Origin: an uncultured Lachnospiraceae bacterium | Lineage (GTDB): Bacteria; Bacillota; Clostridia; Lachnospirales; Lachnospiraceae | NCBI GenBank assembly: GCA_902786365.1 | Contig: CADACD010000025.1 | Location: 1 to 35,419, forward strand | Direction: 5' to 3' | DNA length: 35,419 bases | In this document: positions 26,915 to 35,361 of the stretch, piece after piece | How the letters are laid out: each line of letters begins with the position of its first letter | How positions within the stretch are numbered: the first letter of the stretch is position 1 | The notes under the pieces: generated by a model | Database searches by the model: none | The model's input: only the letters and a program-made list of their open reading frames with translations | Told to the model about the DNA's origin: nothing | Position numbers and translations under genes: made by a program

Positions 26915-28717
26915 ATGGGTATTATTAAAACAAAGAATTTAAATTATAGAGTAAAAATTAAAAATGATAATAACGAAGTTACCGGGTATAAAACGATACT
27001 TGATGACATTAATATAAATGTGAAAAATGGTGAGTTTATTGCCATTTTGGGACAAAATGGTTCAGGAAAGTCAACATTTGCAAAGCATTTGAATGCACTT
27101 CTTTTGCCGAATGAAGGAAGTGTATTTATCAATGGCGAAGATACTTCTTTGGTAGACGAATTGTGGAAGATTAGAAAGCAATGTGGAATGGTGTTCCAAA
27201 ATCCTGATAATCAGATAGTGGGAGTGACTGTTGAAGAGGATGTAGGATTTGGACCGGAGAATATTGGAATGCCAAGCAAAAAAATAGTAAAGACAGTAAA
27301 TCATGCATTAGAAAAAGTAGGAATGTCTGCTTTTAAAAAGAAATCTCCCAATCATTTATCAGGTGGACAAAAGCAGCGTGTTGCAATTGCCTCATCACTT
27401 GCCATGAAACCGGAATGTATTGTGCTAGATGAACCAACTGCAATGTTAGACCCTAAAGGAAGAAAAGATGTCTTGGATTTGGTAAAACAGTTAAATAAAG
27501 AAGAGAAAATGACAATTATTTTAATTACTCATCATATGGAAGAAGCGGTTTCAGCGGATAAAATTTTTATTTTGAATGATGGTAAGCCGGTCATCTGTGG
27601 AACACCAAGAGATGTTTTTCTAAAAATCGATGAAATCAGATCACTTAAATTGGAACTCCCGCAGATTATGGAGTTATCATACAGACTTTATCAAAAGGGA
27701 AAAATAAGCAGATACGATATGCTTGATGTGGATGAATTTGTCGCTCAGTATAAAGAATATGTAATTAAAAACAATATGGGGGATATAAAAAAAATAAGAC
27801 AATCTAAAAATGACAATATTAAGCCGGAAGGATTAATTGAAAAAACAATACAATTACAGTCAGAAGCAGAGAGAAGAGTAGAAACAGATGTACTCCAACT
27901 GAAAAATGTCTCCTATTCTTATGACATCGGAACTAGTATGGAAAATAAGGCAGTAATAGGTGCTGATTTATCAATAAAAGAAAAAGAGTTTATAGGAATT
28001 ATAGGGCATACAGGTTCAGGAAAATCAACATTAATACAATTAATGAATGGACTTATCAAACCATCAGAAGGTGAAATCTATTTTAGGGGTAAAAATATTG
28101 CTGAGAAAGACTTTAATAAAAGGCAGTTACATTTTTCGGTAGGACTTGTTTTTCAATATCCTGAAAGCCAGCTCTTTGAAGAAACCGTGTTATCAGATGT
28201 GATGTATGGTCCGTTAAATAAAGGATATGAAAAAGAACAAGCAGAAGAAATTGCAAAGAAAAGTCTTAAATCATTAGGAATTGATGAAGAATATTTTGAC
28301 AAATCGCCTTTTGATTTATCAGGTGGACAAAAGAGAAGGGTTGCAATAGCAGGTGTGATTGCGATGGAACCTGACATTATTATATTAGATGAGCCGACAG
28401 CAGGACTTGATCCATTGACAAAGGACAGACTGCTTGAATCGTTAAAATCTCTTAGACAGAACAAAGGAAAAACAATTATCATTGTTTCACATAGCATGGA
28501 AGATGTGGCTAATTATGTGGAACGTGTCATTGTGATTAATGAGGGAAGAATTGTTTTTGATGATGCGACAAAGCAAGTGTTTAAAAATATAGATGAATTG
28601 GAGAAAATGGGGCTTGCAGTTCCGACAGTTACATATGTGATGAGAAAGTTGAAAAATGAAGGATATACCGAATACGGTGATGTCATTACGATTGAAGAAG
28701 CAGTAAATGTGTTGTAG
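26915..28717 (+). CDS. Fused ECF transporter ATPase (EcfA1-EcfA2 in one chain)
   Basis: 600 residues with two complete ABC ATPase domains. Domain 1: Walker A GQNGSGKS (46-53), signature LSGGQ (148-152), Walker B CIVLDE (168-173), H-loop His206. Domain 2: Walker A GHTGSGKS (364-371), LSGGQ (468-472), IIILDE (488-493), His526. A charged linker (about 285-325) joins them. EcfA1 and EcfA2 are separate genes in most Firmicutes and form a heterodimer that drives vitamin or metal uptake with EcfT and exchangeable S components. Here both halves keep all catalytic motifs. The upstream ribosome binding site is weak (GGTG). ecfT follows 138 bases later; no S component is nearby. Confidence 0.92.
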   Translation: MGIIKTKNLNYRVKIKNDNNEVTGYKTILDDININVKNGEFIAILGQNGSGKSTFAKHLNALLLPNEGSVFINGEDTSLVDELWKIRKQCGMVFQNPDNQIVGVTVEEDVGFGPENIGMPSKKIVKTVNHALEKVGMSAFKKKSPNHLSGGQKQRVAIASSLAMKPECIVLDEPTAMLDPKGRKDVLDLVKQLNKEEKMTIILITHHMEEAVSADKIFILNDGKPVICGTPRDVFLKIDEIRSLKLELPQIMELSYRLYQKGKISRYDMLDVDEFVAQYKEYVIKNNMGDIKKIRQSKNDNIKPEGLIEKTIQLQSEAERRVETDVLQLKNVSYSYDIGTSMENKAVIGADLSIKEKEFIGIIGHTGSGKSTLIQLMNGLIKPSEGEIYFRGKNIAEKDFNKRQLHFSVGLVFQYPESQLFEETVLSDVMYGPLNKGYEKEQAEEIAKKSLKSLGIDEEYFDKSPFDLSGGQKRRVAIAGVIAMEPDIIILDEPTAGLDPLTKDRLLESLKSLRQNKGKTIIIVSHSMEDVANYVERVIVINEGRIVFDDATKQVFKNIDELEKMGLAVPTVTYVMRKLKNEGYTEYGDVITIEEAVNVL

Positions 28718-28855
28718 CAACAAAATCATTTTTAATATTATCAACTGTATAATATTAAGAATGATTAAGAACGTTGATTGGATTGGAAGAATAATAAATA
28801 AAACAAAATAGAAAATAGAACAAGAAATAGAGTAGAAAATGAAAGAGGATCAATT

Positions 28856-29659
28856 ATGCTTCGGGATATAACATTAGGACAATATTATCAAGCTGATTCA
28901 AAAATTCATAAACTTGATCCAAGAGTGAAAATTTTATCAGTATTTATATACATAGTGATGCTGTTTGTGTGTGATAGTTTTATCGCTTATGCATTCTCTG
29001 CCTTGGCACTGGCAATGGTGATTTGCATATCAAAAGTACCATTTAAATACATAATAAGAGGACTTAGGGCAGTTTTTGTTTTGATGATGATTAGTGCACT
29101 GTTCAATGCTTTTTTTACACCAGGGAAAATAGTATTTGAATTTTATTTTATAAAAATCACACAAGAAGGACTAATAAAAACAATACAGATAGGAATAAGA
29201 TTTGTGTTGATTATCATATCATCTTCAATGTTGACATTGACAACAACTCCGACAAATTTGACAGATGGACTTGAAAAGTCGTTGGGATTTTTGAATTGTA
29301 TTAAAATACCGGTTCATGAAATTGCAATGATGATGTCAATTGCGCTGAGATTTATTCCAATACTGATGGAAGAAACCAATAAGATTATCAAAGCACAGAC
29401 GGCAAGAGGTGCAGATTTTGAGACAGGTGGAATTATCAAAAAGGCAAAGTCAATGATTCCGATTCTGATACCTCTTTTCATATCAGCATTGAAAAGGGCA
29501 AATGATTTGGCAACTGCAATGGATGCAAGATGTTATTGTGGCGGAAAAGGAAGAACCAAAATGTATCCGCTGAAATATAAGAGTAGAGATTATGCAGCAT
29601 ATCTTTTGCTTGGACTGTTTATTGCGGTACTGATTGTGGAAAAGATTTTTGTAGGATAA
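28856..29659 (+). CDS. ecfT: ECF transporter transmembrane protein EcfT
   Basis: 267 residues. LGQYYQADSKIHKLDPRVKIL is the family N-terminus, followed by about five to six membrane segments. The two coupling-helix motifs that contact the ATPases are visible as ARGADF and MDARCY; the second reads ARC where ARG is common. It forms the energizing module with the fused ATPase just upstream, and S components encoded elsewhere supply substrate specificity. The start ATG follows AAAGAGG. Confidence 0.93.
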   Translation: MLRDITLGQYYQADSKIHKLDPRVKILSVFIYIVMLFVCDSFIAYAFSALALAMVICISKVPFKYIIRGLRAVFVLMMISALFNAFFTPGKIVFEFYFIKITQEGLIKTIQIGIRFVLIIISSSMLTLTTTPTNLTDGLEKSLGFLNCIKIPVHEIAMMMSIALRFIPILMEETNKIIKAQTARGADFETGGIIKKAKSMIPILIPLFISALKRANDLATAMDARCYCGGKGRTKMYPLKYKSRDYAAYLLLGLFIAVLIVEKIFVG

Positions 29660-29790
29660 GAGAGATTGAATTGTATAGGAGATAGTGTATATTGCATTAA
29701 AATTGCGAGTTGAATAAAATACGATTAAAATAAAATAGAAAGGACAAGTGCATAATAAGAAGCTGTTGCAATTAAAACCTTCGATATATT

Positions 29791-29815
29791 GATGTTGATT
29801 TATAAAATTAACATC
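29791..29815 (+). other. Perfect-length hairpin between ecfT and the small Cys protein
   Basis: GATGTTGATTT pairs with AAATTAACATC (11 bp, one G-U) around a 3-nt loop. There is no T-run after it, so it may be an RNA stability or processing element. Confidence 0.45.
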
Positions 29816-29876
29816 TAGTAGAAACTTGCTTAGTACGATAGCATCTTATTTTCAGGATATAAATGCACAGAAAGAA

Positions 29877-30053
29877 ATGAATACAGATTGTAATACATGT
29901 AATTTTTATGTATTTGATGAAGAATATGAGGATTATTATTGCCAGGTGAATATGGATGAGGATGATTATGTAAGATTAATGACAGACAGCAGGTACTCAT
30001 GCCCATATTATCAGTCAGATGATGAATATAAAGTTGTAAGAAAACAGATGTAG
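29877..30053 (+). CDS. Small four-cysteine protein (DUF6472-like)
   Basis: 58 residues from ATG 29877: MNTDCNTCNFYVFDEEYEDYYC and later YSCPYYQSDDEYKVVRKQM. Four cysteines (two in a CxxC, one after the acidic run, one in SCPYY) could hold a metal ion. It matches the short clostridial proteins labelled DUF6472, whose function is unknown. A longer frame from 29826 needs a TTG start and adds unconserved residues, so it is rejected. The ribosome binding site is weak. It lies just before truA. Confidence 0.75.
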   Translation: MNTDCNTCNFYVFDEEYEDYYCQVNMDEDDYVRLMTDSRYSCPYYQSDDEYKVVRKQM

Positions 30054-30124
30054 ATAAAGAGTGGGAAAAATAAGACGGATTATTGTATAGAGATGATTAC
30101 GTAGAGCGAGGCAGAGTGCAGAAT

Positions 30125-30919
30125 ATGAGTGAAGATTTAAGAAAAAAACGTATAAAATTAATAGTAACATATGATGGTACAAATTATTGTGGGTGGCAGA
30201 TACAGATAAATGGTATTACCGTTGAAGAGGTTTTAAATAGAGAAATATCAAAATTACTTAATGAAGATATTGCTGTGATAGGTGCAAGCAGGACTGATTC
30301 CGGTGTTCATTCGATGGGAAATGTCGCTGTGTTTGATACATATTCAAAGATTCCGGCAGAGAAAATGTGTTTTGCAATTAATCAGCGCCTTCCAAATGAT
30401 ATAAGAATTGAACATTCCTGCGAGGTTCCATTGGATTTTCATCCAAGATATTGTAGCAGTATCAAGACATACGAATACAAGATTTTAAATAGAAGATTTG
30501 ATGTACCTACACAAAGGTTGTATACACATTTTGTATACATGCCATTAGATGTTGAAAAGATGAAAGAAGCAGCAAAATATCTGATTGGAGAACATGATTT
30601 TAAGAGCTTCTGTTCTTCAAGAACGCAGGTTACAACAACAGTGCGAACAATTTATTCGTTAGATGTGACGAAAAATGGAGATATTATAAACATTAAAATA
30701 TCAGGAAATGGTTTTTTATATAATATGGTAAGGATTATTGTTGGAACTCTAATGAAAGTGGGACTTTCTGTTTATCCTCCGGAATATATTGAAGATATAC
30801 TAAAGGCGTGTGATAGAAAGACAGCCGGTCCCAAAGCTCCGGCAAAGGGATTAACCTTGATAGGGATAGAGTATTTAGATGAAAACAAAGAAAACAATGA
30901 AGAGGGGACAATTCAGTAG
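30125..30919 (+). CDS. truA: tRNA pseudouridine synthase A
   Basis: 264 residues from ATG 30125 (MSEDLRKKRIKLIVTYDGTNYCGWQ). The catalytic loop is GASRTDSGVHS with Asp58; FHPRYCSSIKTYEYKI, FKSFCSSR and GNGFLYNMVRIIVGTL are the usual TruA blocks. It makes pseudouridine at positions 38-40 of the tRNA anticodon arm. An in-frame TTG at 30083 is possible but has no ribosome binding site. Its place after ecfT and before rplM is the standard Firmicutes order. Confidence 0.95.
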   Translation: MSEDLRKKRIKLIVTYDGTNYCGWQIQINGITVEEVLNREISKLLNEDIAVIGASRTDSGVHSMGNVAVFDTYSKIPAEKMCFAINQRLPNDIRIEHSCEVPLDFHPRYCSSIKTYEYKILNRRFDVPTQRLYTHFVYMPLDVEKMKEAAKYLIGEHDFKSFCSSRTQVTTTVRTIYSLDVTKNGDIINIKISGNGFLYNMVRIIVGTLMKVGLSVYPPEYIEDILKACDRKTAGPKAPAKGLTLIGIEYLDENKENNEEGTIQ

Positions 30920-31106
30920 TGCGAGATGAGTAATTGACCAGTCCAGTACGTTAAATTACGAACTGTTTTATATTCCTAGAGTACCAAATGAATGTGTTCA
31001 ATAGGGAAATCAACAAGGATAAGTTCATTTAAATGTGGAAAAATAACAAAATTATCCTAATAAATTGTGCATAACTTTCAAAATTCCAAAAAAAAGAAAA
31101 ATTATG

Positions 31107-31135
31107 TTGACACTATTTTTTTACTGTAATATAAT
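31107..31135 (+). promoter_or_regulatory. Perfect consensus promoter for rplM-rpsI
   Basis: TTGACA (31107-31112), 17 nt, TATAAT (31130-31135). The start near 31142 gives a leader of about 190 nt. The stretch 30920-31106 between truA and this promoter holds nothing that I recognise. Confidence 0.85.
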
Positions 31136-31141
31136 AATTAA

Positions 31142-31333
31142 CTGTGACAGTGCTGTTTTTATGCAATAAAATAGGATGCGCTGCTCATAAATATCAAGAT
31201 TGATAAAATGTTATTAAATATTATCAATCAAATGGATTATCAGTAAAATTGCTATTAAATACTTTAACCATAGCCCCGGTGACGAAGTATTTAGATATAT
31301 AAAATTTAATCTATTATCATAGGAGGTAAACCA
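31142..31333 (+). promoter_or_regulatory. Candidate L13-type leader of rplM-rpsI
   Basis: Two strong hairpins occur: GATTGATAA/TTATCAATC (31198-31229) and AAATACTT/AAGTATTT (31257-31292), the latter with a G/C-rich loop TAACCATAGCCCCGGTGACG. Firmicutes rplM is known to carry an L13 leader RNA that represses translation when bound by L13. The position fits; identity with that motif is unproven. Confidence 0.5.
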
Positions 31334-31762
31334 ATGAAAAGTTACATGGCTAGTCCAGCAACTATTGAAAGAAAATGGTACGTAGTTGATGCTACAGGAT
31401 ATACATTAGGACGCTTATCATCAGAGATAGCAAAGATTTTAAGAGGAAAGAATAAACCTACATTTACACCACACATCGATACAGGTGATTATGTGATAGT
31501 TGTAAATGCTGAGAATATCAAAGTAACAGGTAAGAAATTAGATCAGAAGATTTACTACAGACATTCAGAATATGTTGGTGGTATGAAAGAGACAACTCTC
31601 AGAGAAATGCTTGATAAGAAACCAGAGAGAGTGATTGAGTTAGCTGTTAAGGGAATGCTTCCAAAGGGACCTTTAGGAAGAGAAATGATAAAGAAACTTC
31701 GTGTATATGCAGGTGCTGAGCATCCACATGCTGCACAGCAGCCAGAAGTTTTAACATTTTAA
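31334..31762 (+). CDS. rplM: 50S ribosomal protein L13
   Basis: 142 residues. [38 protein letters not shown] begins the family pattern, and [33 protein letters not shown] ends it. An early 50S assembly protein. AGGAGGT precedes the ATG. rpsI follows after 25 bases. Confidence 0.98.
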   Translation: MKSYMASPATIERKWYVVDATGYTLGRLSSEIAKILRGKNKPTFTPHIDTGDYVIVVNAENIKVTGKKLDQKIYYRHSEYVGGMKETTLREMLDKKPERVIELAVKGMLPKGPLGREMIKKLRVYAGAEHPHAAQQPEVLTF

Positions 31763-31787
31763 TTAGGATTGGAAGGAGGAAATTACA

Positions 31788-32183
31788 GTGGCTAAAACAG
31801 AAAAATTATACGGAACAGGTAGAAGAAAAAAGAGCGTTGCCAGAGTATATTTAGTACCTGGAAAAGGCGATATTAAAATAAATAAGAGATCATTAGATGA
31901 GTATTTCGGTCTTGAAACATTAAAGGTTATCGTTAAACAGCCTTTAGTAGCTACAGAGACAGAAGGTAAGTTCGATATTCTTGTAAATGTTCATGGTGGC
32001 GGATATACAGGACAGGCTGGAGCTATCAGACATGGTATTGCAAGAGCATTATTGAAAGTTGATGCTGAGTACAGACCAGTTCTTAAGAAAGCAGGTTATT
32101 TAACAAGAGATCCAAGAATGAAAGAAAGAAAGAAATATGGTCTCAAAGCTGCACGTCGTGCACCACAGTTCTCAAAGAGATAA
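31788..32183 (+). CDS. rpsI: 30S ribosomal protein S9
   Basis: 131 residues from a GTG start with GGAGGA upstream. [39 protein letters not shown] and the C-terminal [17 protein letters not shown], whose last Arg contacts P-site tRNA, are complete. The 3' end of rpsI is a known integration site for Firmicutes conjugative elements, and an integrase gene lies just beyond, so the final codons may be supplied by the element. Confidence 0.97.
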   Translation: MAKTEKLYGTGRRKKSVARVYLVPGKGDIKINKRSLDEYFGLETLKVIVKQPLVATETEGKFDILVNVHGGGYTGQAGAIRHGIARALLKVDAEYRPVLKKAGYLTRDPRMKERKKYGLKAARRAPQFSKR

Positions 32184-32200
32184 TTATTTGGAAAATCTTC

Positions 32201-32214
32201 GATTCGAAAGAATC
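32201..32214 (+). other. Small GNRA hairpin after rpsI
   Basis: GATTC-GAAA-GAATC, a perfect 5-bp stem with a GAAA tetraloop, 18 bases after the rpsI stop. It could mark part of the attachment region; no T-run follows. Confidence 0.4.
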
Positions 32215-32284
32215 AGGAAAAGCTCGATATTACAAGGGTTACAGAAGTTGTGGGTTGTTGTCAGATGTGCTTCGTTTCAAACGG

Positions 32285-32315
32285 TATGCAACACATATGC
32301 AACAAGTATGCAACA
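32285..32315 (+). repeat. Three 11-bp iterons near the element end
   Basis: TATGCAACA occurs at 32285-32293, 32296-32304 and 32307-32315, an exact 11-base period that puts the sites on one helix face. They lie between rpsI and the integrase gene. Arm-type binding sites for a tyrosine integrase or its excisionase are the most likely role. Confidence 0.7.
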
Positions 32316-32335
32316 CGAATATCAATGATATGTAT

Positions 32336-32372
32336 AGGACATTTTCAGAGAAATCTGGGAATGTCCTTTCTT
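32336..32372 (+). terminator. Terminator between rpsI and the integrase
   Basis: AGGACATT (32336-32343) pairs with AATGTCCT (32360-32367), with an inner CAGA-GAAA-TCTG stem, followed by TTCTT on the plus strand. It would stop rpsI transcription before the convergent integrase gene; the minus strand side has no U-run. Confidence 0.6.
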
Positions 32373-32373
32373 A

Positions 32374-33429
32374 TTAAATCTTGTTAATTGCATTTACAAG
32401 CTCCTTAACATCTAAGTGGGTATATACTTTCTCCGTTAATGTCATTGCTCCGGAGTGTCCCACAATCTTTTTGATTATTGTCTGATTAATACCCGCTTTT
32501 GCTAACATTGAAATGCAGGTATGCCTGCAGCAGTGAGGCGTACGATTAATATTTAACTGTTCCATTAAAGGTTTAAAATAGCTATCATAGTAATTTCGGT
32601 AAAGAAAATGTTTTCCGTCCTCTGTGTGAAGAAGATATTCACATTCTGGAGAGGATTTATACCATGATTTATAGTATGGTAATAGCTTATCAGCTATCGG
32701 AACTTTTCGAACACCATTTTCTGTTTTACTACAAATAACATCAAAATATTGTTCTTCCAGATGAACATTTTCTTTTTTCAAATCCAGCAATTCTGAAACT
32801 CGAACTCCACTGTATAGAAGCATTAACACTATCTGATAATATTTATCTTCCTTTTGTTCCCAGATAATATCAATTTCATTTTTCTCAAACTTGTTTCTAT
32901 CGTATTTGTTAGGATTACGATCCTTATACTGTGTGATGTCCACATAGTCGGAATAGTCCTTGTTGCAAATATCATTCTTCAAGGCATAGTCATATAGCTG
33001 ATTGAATAATACTTTGATTTTCTTTAGTGTGGGGAAATTCTTGCCACACGTATCAATGACAGTCTGTAAATCAACTAACTTAATATCCTTGAATACTTTG
33101 TTATAAAGGGATTCACACGCTTTATATGAAGCAGAGTATCCTTTTACATTGGATTCAGAAATAGTAGGAAACTTACGCTTTGACCATTCTTCATATACAT
33201 CGGAAAAGGTCATTTTAGCAGCCTTGGTATCGAATGGCTTATTATTGTATTCTGCAAGCATCTGTAAGGCGTCTGCCTTTGTAGCTGCATATCCAATCGT
33301 AATCATATCCTGAACCTGTTTGTCTTTTACCTTATCGTAGTTCCATCCTACAGTTTTTCGTACCTGATAAGGTATTCTTCTTTTTCCGGAAAGTTTTACA
33401 ACGCTTCCGTATCCGTTGGGTAACTTCAT
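32374..33429 (-). CDS. Tyrosine recombinase (integrase)
   Basis: 351 residues from ATG 33429 (MKLPNGYGSVVKLSGKRR); AAAGGA lies 8 bases before it, and the ATG three codons upstream overlaps that site. An arm-binding N-terminal domain is followed by a SAM-like core-binding region (about 95-170) and the catalytic domain. The active-site set is visible: Arg in YSGVRVSELL, Lys in SKTENGVRKVP, HCCRH, GHSG and Tyr in KVYTHLD. Tn916/ICE-type integrases look like this. The gene points towards rpsI, as expected at an element end. It lies downstream of the XRE gene on the same strand. Confidence 0.95.
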   Translation of the reverse strand: MKLPNGYGSVVKLSGKRRIPYQVRKTVGWNYDKVKDKQVQDMITIGYAATKADALQMLAEYNNKPFDTKAAKMTFSDVYEEWSKRKFPTISESNVKGYSASYKACESLYNKVFKDIKLVDLQTVIDTCGKNFPTLKKIKVLFNQLYDYALKNDICNKDYSDYVDITQYKDRNPNKYDRNKFEKNEIDIIWEQKEDKYYQIVLMLLYSGVRVSELLDLKKENVHLEEQYFDVICSKTENGVRKVPIADKLLPYYKSWYKSSPECEYLLHTEDGKHFLYRNYYDSYFKPLMEQLNINRTPHCCRHTCISMLAKAGINQTIIKKIVGHSGAMTLTEKVYTHLDVKELVNAINKI

Positions 33430-33487
33430 AAAAACCATCCTTTCACTATTTAGTCAGCAAGCTGATAGCAAAGGTCTAAAATGATTA

Positions 33488-33919
33488 TTATTCGTGGGTT
33501 ATCTTTGTTACACTTGGGCGAATTGTTTTCCAAATCTCATAGTTGTCTGGAGTCTGGCTGCCAGAAGCAAGTAATTCCTTCATTGCCTGCCAGTCTTTTA
33601 GAAACTGTATGAGACTTTTGTTGGAAAAGAATATTCCGGGTTCTCCATCAATGTCTTTAATAGACACATCAAACATTTCGTCAATTGCAAAAAGTAACGG
33701 TAATACGTCTCCATCAGCTTCAATATCAAATTCTACCAATGAATTCACATTAACATTCAGTGCTTCAGCAATTTTTCGGAGCTGTTCCGGTTTTGGAAGA
33801 TTTTTTCCTAGCTCATACTTGCGGATTGCCACTTCGTGTATTCCGCATGCTTCTCCCAGCTCTTTTTGGGTTAAACCACGAAAAGTTCGTATTAATTTAA
33901 TCTTTTTACCTGTATTCAT
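33488..33919 (-). CDS. XRE-family repressor
   Basis: 143 residues from ATG 33919 (MNTGKKIKLIRTFRGLTQKELGEACG), with AGGAGG 8 bases upstream; an earlier ATG at 33952 has none. The helix-turn-helix covers about residues 5-60 (LTQKELGEACGIHEVAIRKYELG). The C-terminal part is probably for oligomerisation. No peptidase motif is seen, so SOS self-cleavage is unlikely. It is transcribed away from the excisionase gene and towards the integrase, as in lysogeny-type control modules. Confidence 0.9.
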   Translation of the reverse strand: MNTGKKIKLIRTFRGLTQKELGEACGIHEVAIRKYELGKNLPKPEQLRKIAEALNVNVNSLVEFDIEADGDVLPLLFAIDEMFDVSIKDIDGEPGIFFSNKSLIQFLKDWQAMKELLASGSQTPDNYEIWKTIRPSVTKITHE

Positions 33920-33942
33920 TGCATCAACCTCCTGTAATAGTA

Positions 33943-33971
33943 AATTTAACATACCAATAAGTATTAGTCAA
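33943..33971 (-). promoter_or_regulatory. Promoter of the repressor-integrase pair
   Basis: On the minus strand TTGACT (33966-33971), 17 nt, TAAATT (33943-33948). The spacer contains ATAC-N6-GTAT (33951-33964), a possible operator. Confidence 0.65.
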
Positions 33972-33988
33972 CATTAAATTTTAAACTA

Positions 33989-34017
33989 TTGACAGAGTAA
34001 AAAAAGGTCTGTATAAT
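33989..34017 (+). promoter_or_regulatory. Perfect consensus promoter of the excisionase-repA operon
   Basis: TTGACA (33989-33994), 17 nt, TATAAT (34012-34017). The -10 region sits in the palindrome GTAT-A-ATAC (34011-34019). A 5' hairpin AGAGCA/TGCTCT (34030-34046) follows before the first gene. Confidence 0.8.
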
Positions 34018-34069
34018 ACAAAAACTAACAGAGCAAATAATGCTCTATTAAAACAAGGAGATGGTAGAT

Positions 34070-34306
34070 ATGCCGGAAGTTATTTACAAGGTTGATTTAC
34101 CAGCCTTTACAGGAAGAAATGTACCGATAAAGGAAATTGCAAGTGCAATAGGGAAGGATGCACAGTATGTAAGGCTGGGGTTACAACAAGGAATACTCAA
34201 ATTTGGAACAGCAATAAAAGTAGGAAACTCAAAAGAGTATAGCTATTATTGTCCGGATAAGCGAGTGTGGGAAGAAACAGGTTACTTTAATGAAAAAGCA
34301 GTTTGA
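34070..34306 (+). CDS. Excisionase-like small DNA-binding protein
   Basis: 78 residues from ATG 34070, 9 bases after AAGGAG; the ATG at 34061 abuts that site. The winged-helix type text VPIKEIASAIGKDAQYVRLGLQQGILKFGTAIKV resembles Xis-like or MerR-like proteins that open the early operon of clostridial integrative elements. It would direct the integrase to excision or bind the iterons. It lies 14 bases before the repA-like gene, so the two share a message. Confidence 0.75.
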   Translation: MPEVIYKVDLPAFTGRNVPIKEIASAIGKDAQYVRLGLQQGILKFGTAIKVGNSKEYSYYCPDKRVWEETGYFNEKAV

Positions 34307-34320
34307 CAAGGAGGAAGTTT

Positions 34321-35331
34321 ATGAATGAACAGCAGAATGTAGAATTGAAACTTATCCATATGGAGGATGTGGTTTCAAAAGAAGTGGAGTGGTTATGGTA
34401 TCCATATATACCTTATGGGAAGATAACCATAATTGAAGGAGATCCGGGAGAAGGAAAGACAACACTTGTATTGATGTTGGCGGCAGCTCTTAGTAGGGGC
34501 TTGCCACTTCCCTGTGATGATAATAAAGCATATGAGCCAATTCATATTATTTACTAGACAGCAGAAGATGGTATTGATGATACTGTAAAGCCTAGATTAG
34601 AAAAGGCAGGAGCAGACTGCTCCATGATACGTGTCATTGACGAAACGGAAAAAGAGCTCTGTATGACAGATGACCGGCTTGAGAAAGCAATCGTTGAAAC
34701 AGGAGCAAGATTGATTATTCTTGATCCAATACAGGCTTATATCGGAGCTAAGGTTGACATGCACAGAGCAAATGAAATAAGACCGGTGTTAAAACATCTG
34801 GGAATGATTGCAGAAAAATATAATTGTGCAGTTATTCTTATCGGGCATATGAATAAAGCATCTGGGAGCAAATCAACTTATAGAGGGTTAGGTTCTATTG
34901 ATATTCAGGCAACAGCTAGAAGTGTGCTGTTAGTAGCAAGGCTTCGGGATAAATCTAATATTCGTATCATGGCACATGACAAGTCATCTTTGGCACCGGC
35001 AGGAGATGCCATAGGGTTTGAAATGACAGAAGATAGAGGAATGGTTTGTATTGGTCCGTATGACATTACTATTGATGAATTATTGATGGGGAATGAAGGA
35101 CGAGGAAAGAAGAAGCTAGATATTGCTGAGAGTTTTATTAAAGAGTTCTTTGGCTTATCAAAGGAGATTGCATCTAATGATATTTTACAGGAAGCAGCGA
35201 AAAGGGGAATTAAAAGAAATACTCTTTTATCTGCTAAGAAGAAACTGGGAATTACTTCAGGAAAAAGTAAGTTAGATGATGGAACAAGTTTTTGGACATG
35301 GATTATGCCGGATGAAAGAGTTTTGTTGTAG
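34321..35331 (+). pseudogene. RepA-like AAA ATPase interrupted by an in-frame amber codon
   Basis: The frame from ATG 34321 (AAGGAGG upstream) encodes a hexameric RepA/DnaB-superfamily ATPase (AAA_25 type) of 336 codons. Walker A is GDPGEGKTT (40-48); Walker B LIILDP and the RGLGSIDIQATARS motif come later. Codon 79 (34555-34557) is TAG; the frame continues unchanged on both sides as HIIY-stop-TAEDG. Homologues usually have YQTAEDG or WQTAEDG, so a single CAG to TAG change explains it. The downstream part alone (from 34624) lacks Walker A. TAG also ends this gene and many host genes here, so general reassignment is unlikely; suppression or readthrough remains possible. Confidence 0.85.
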
Positions 35332-35361
35332 CCTGATTTTTTTGTCTGGGTTTGATTTGGG

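Noticed and set aside
32285-32315. CRISPR-like short repeats
   Set aside because: Units are 9 bases with 2-base gaps and no spacers; they fit protein-binding iterons.
33543-33977. 144-codon plus-strand frame opposite the XRE gene
   Set aside because: It mirrors the repressor gene and its promoter; Ser/Ile-rich composition typical of a shadow frame.
34321-35331. Code 15 (TAG read as Gln) for the whole genome
   Set aside because: rplC, rplE, rpsZ, rpsK, rplN and rpsQ all end at TAG at exactly the expected family length.
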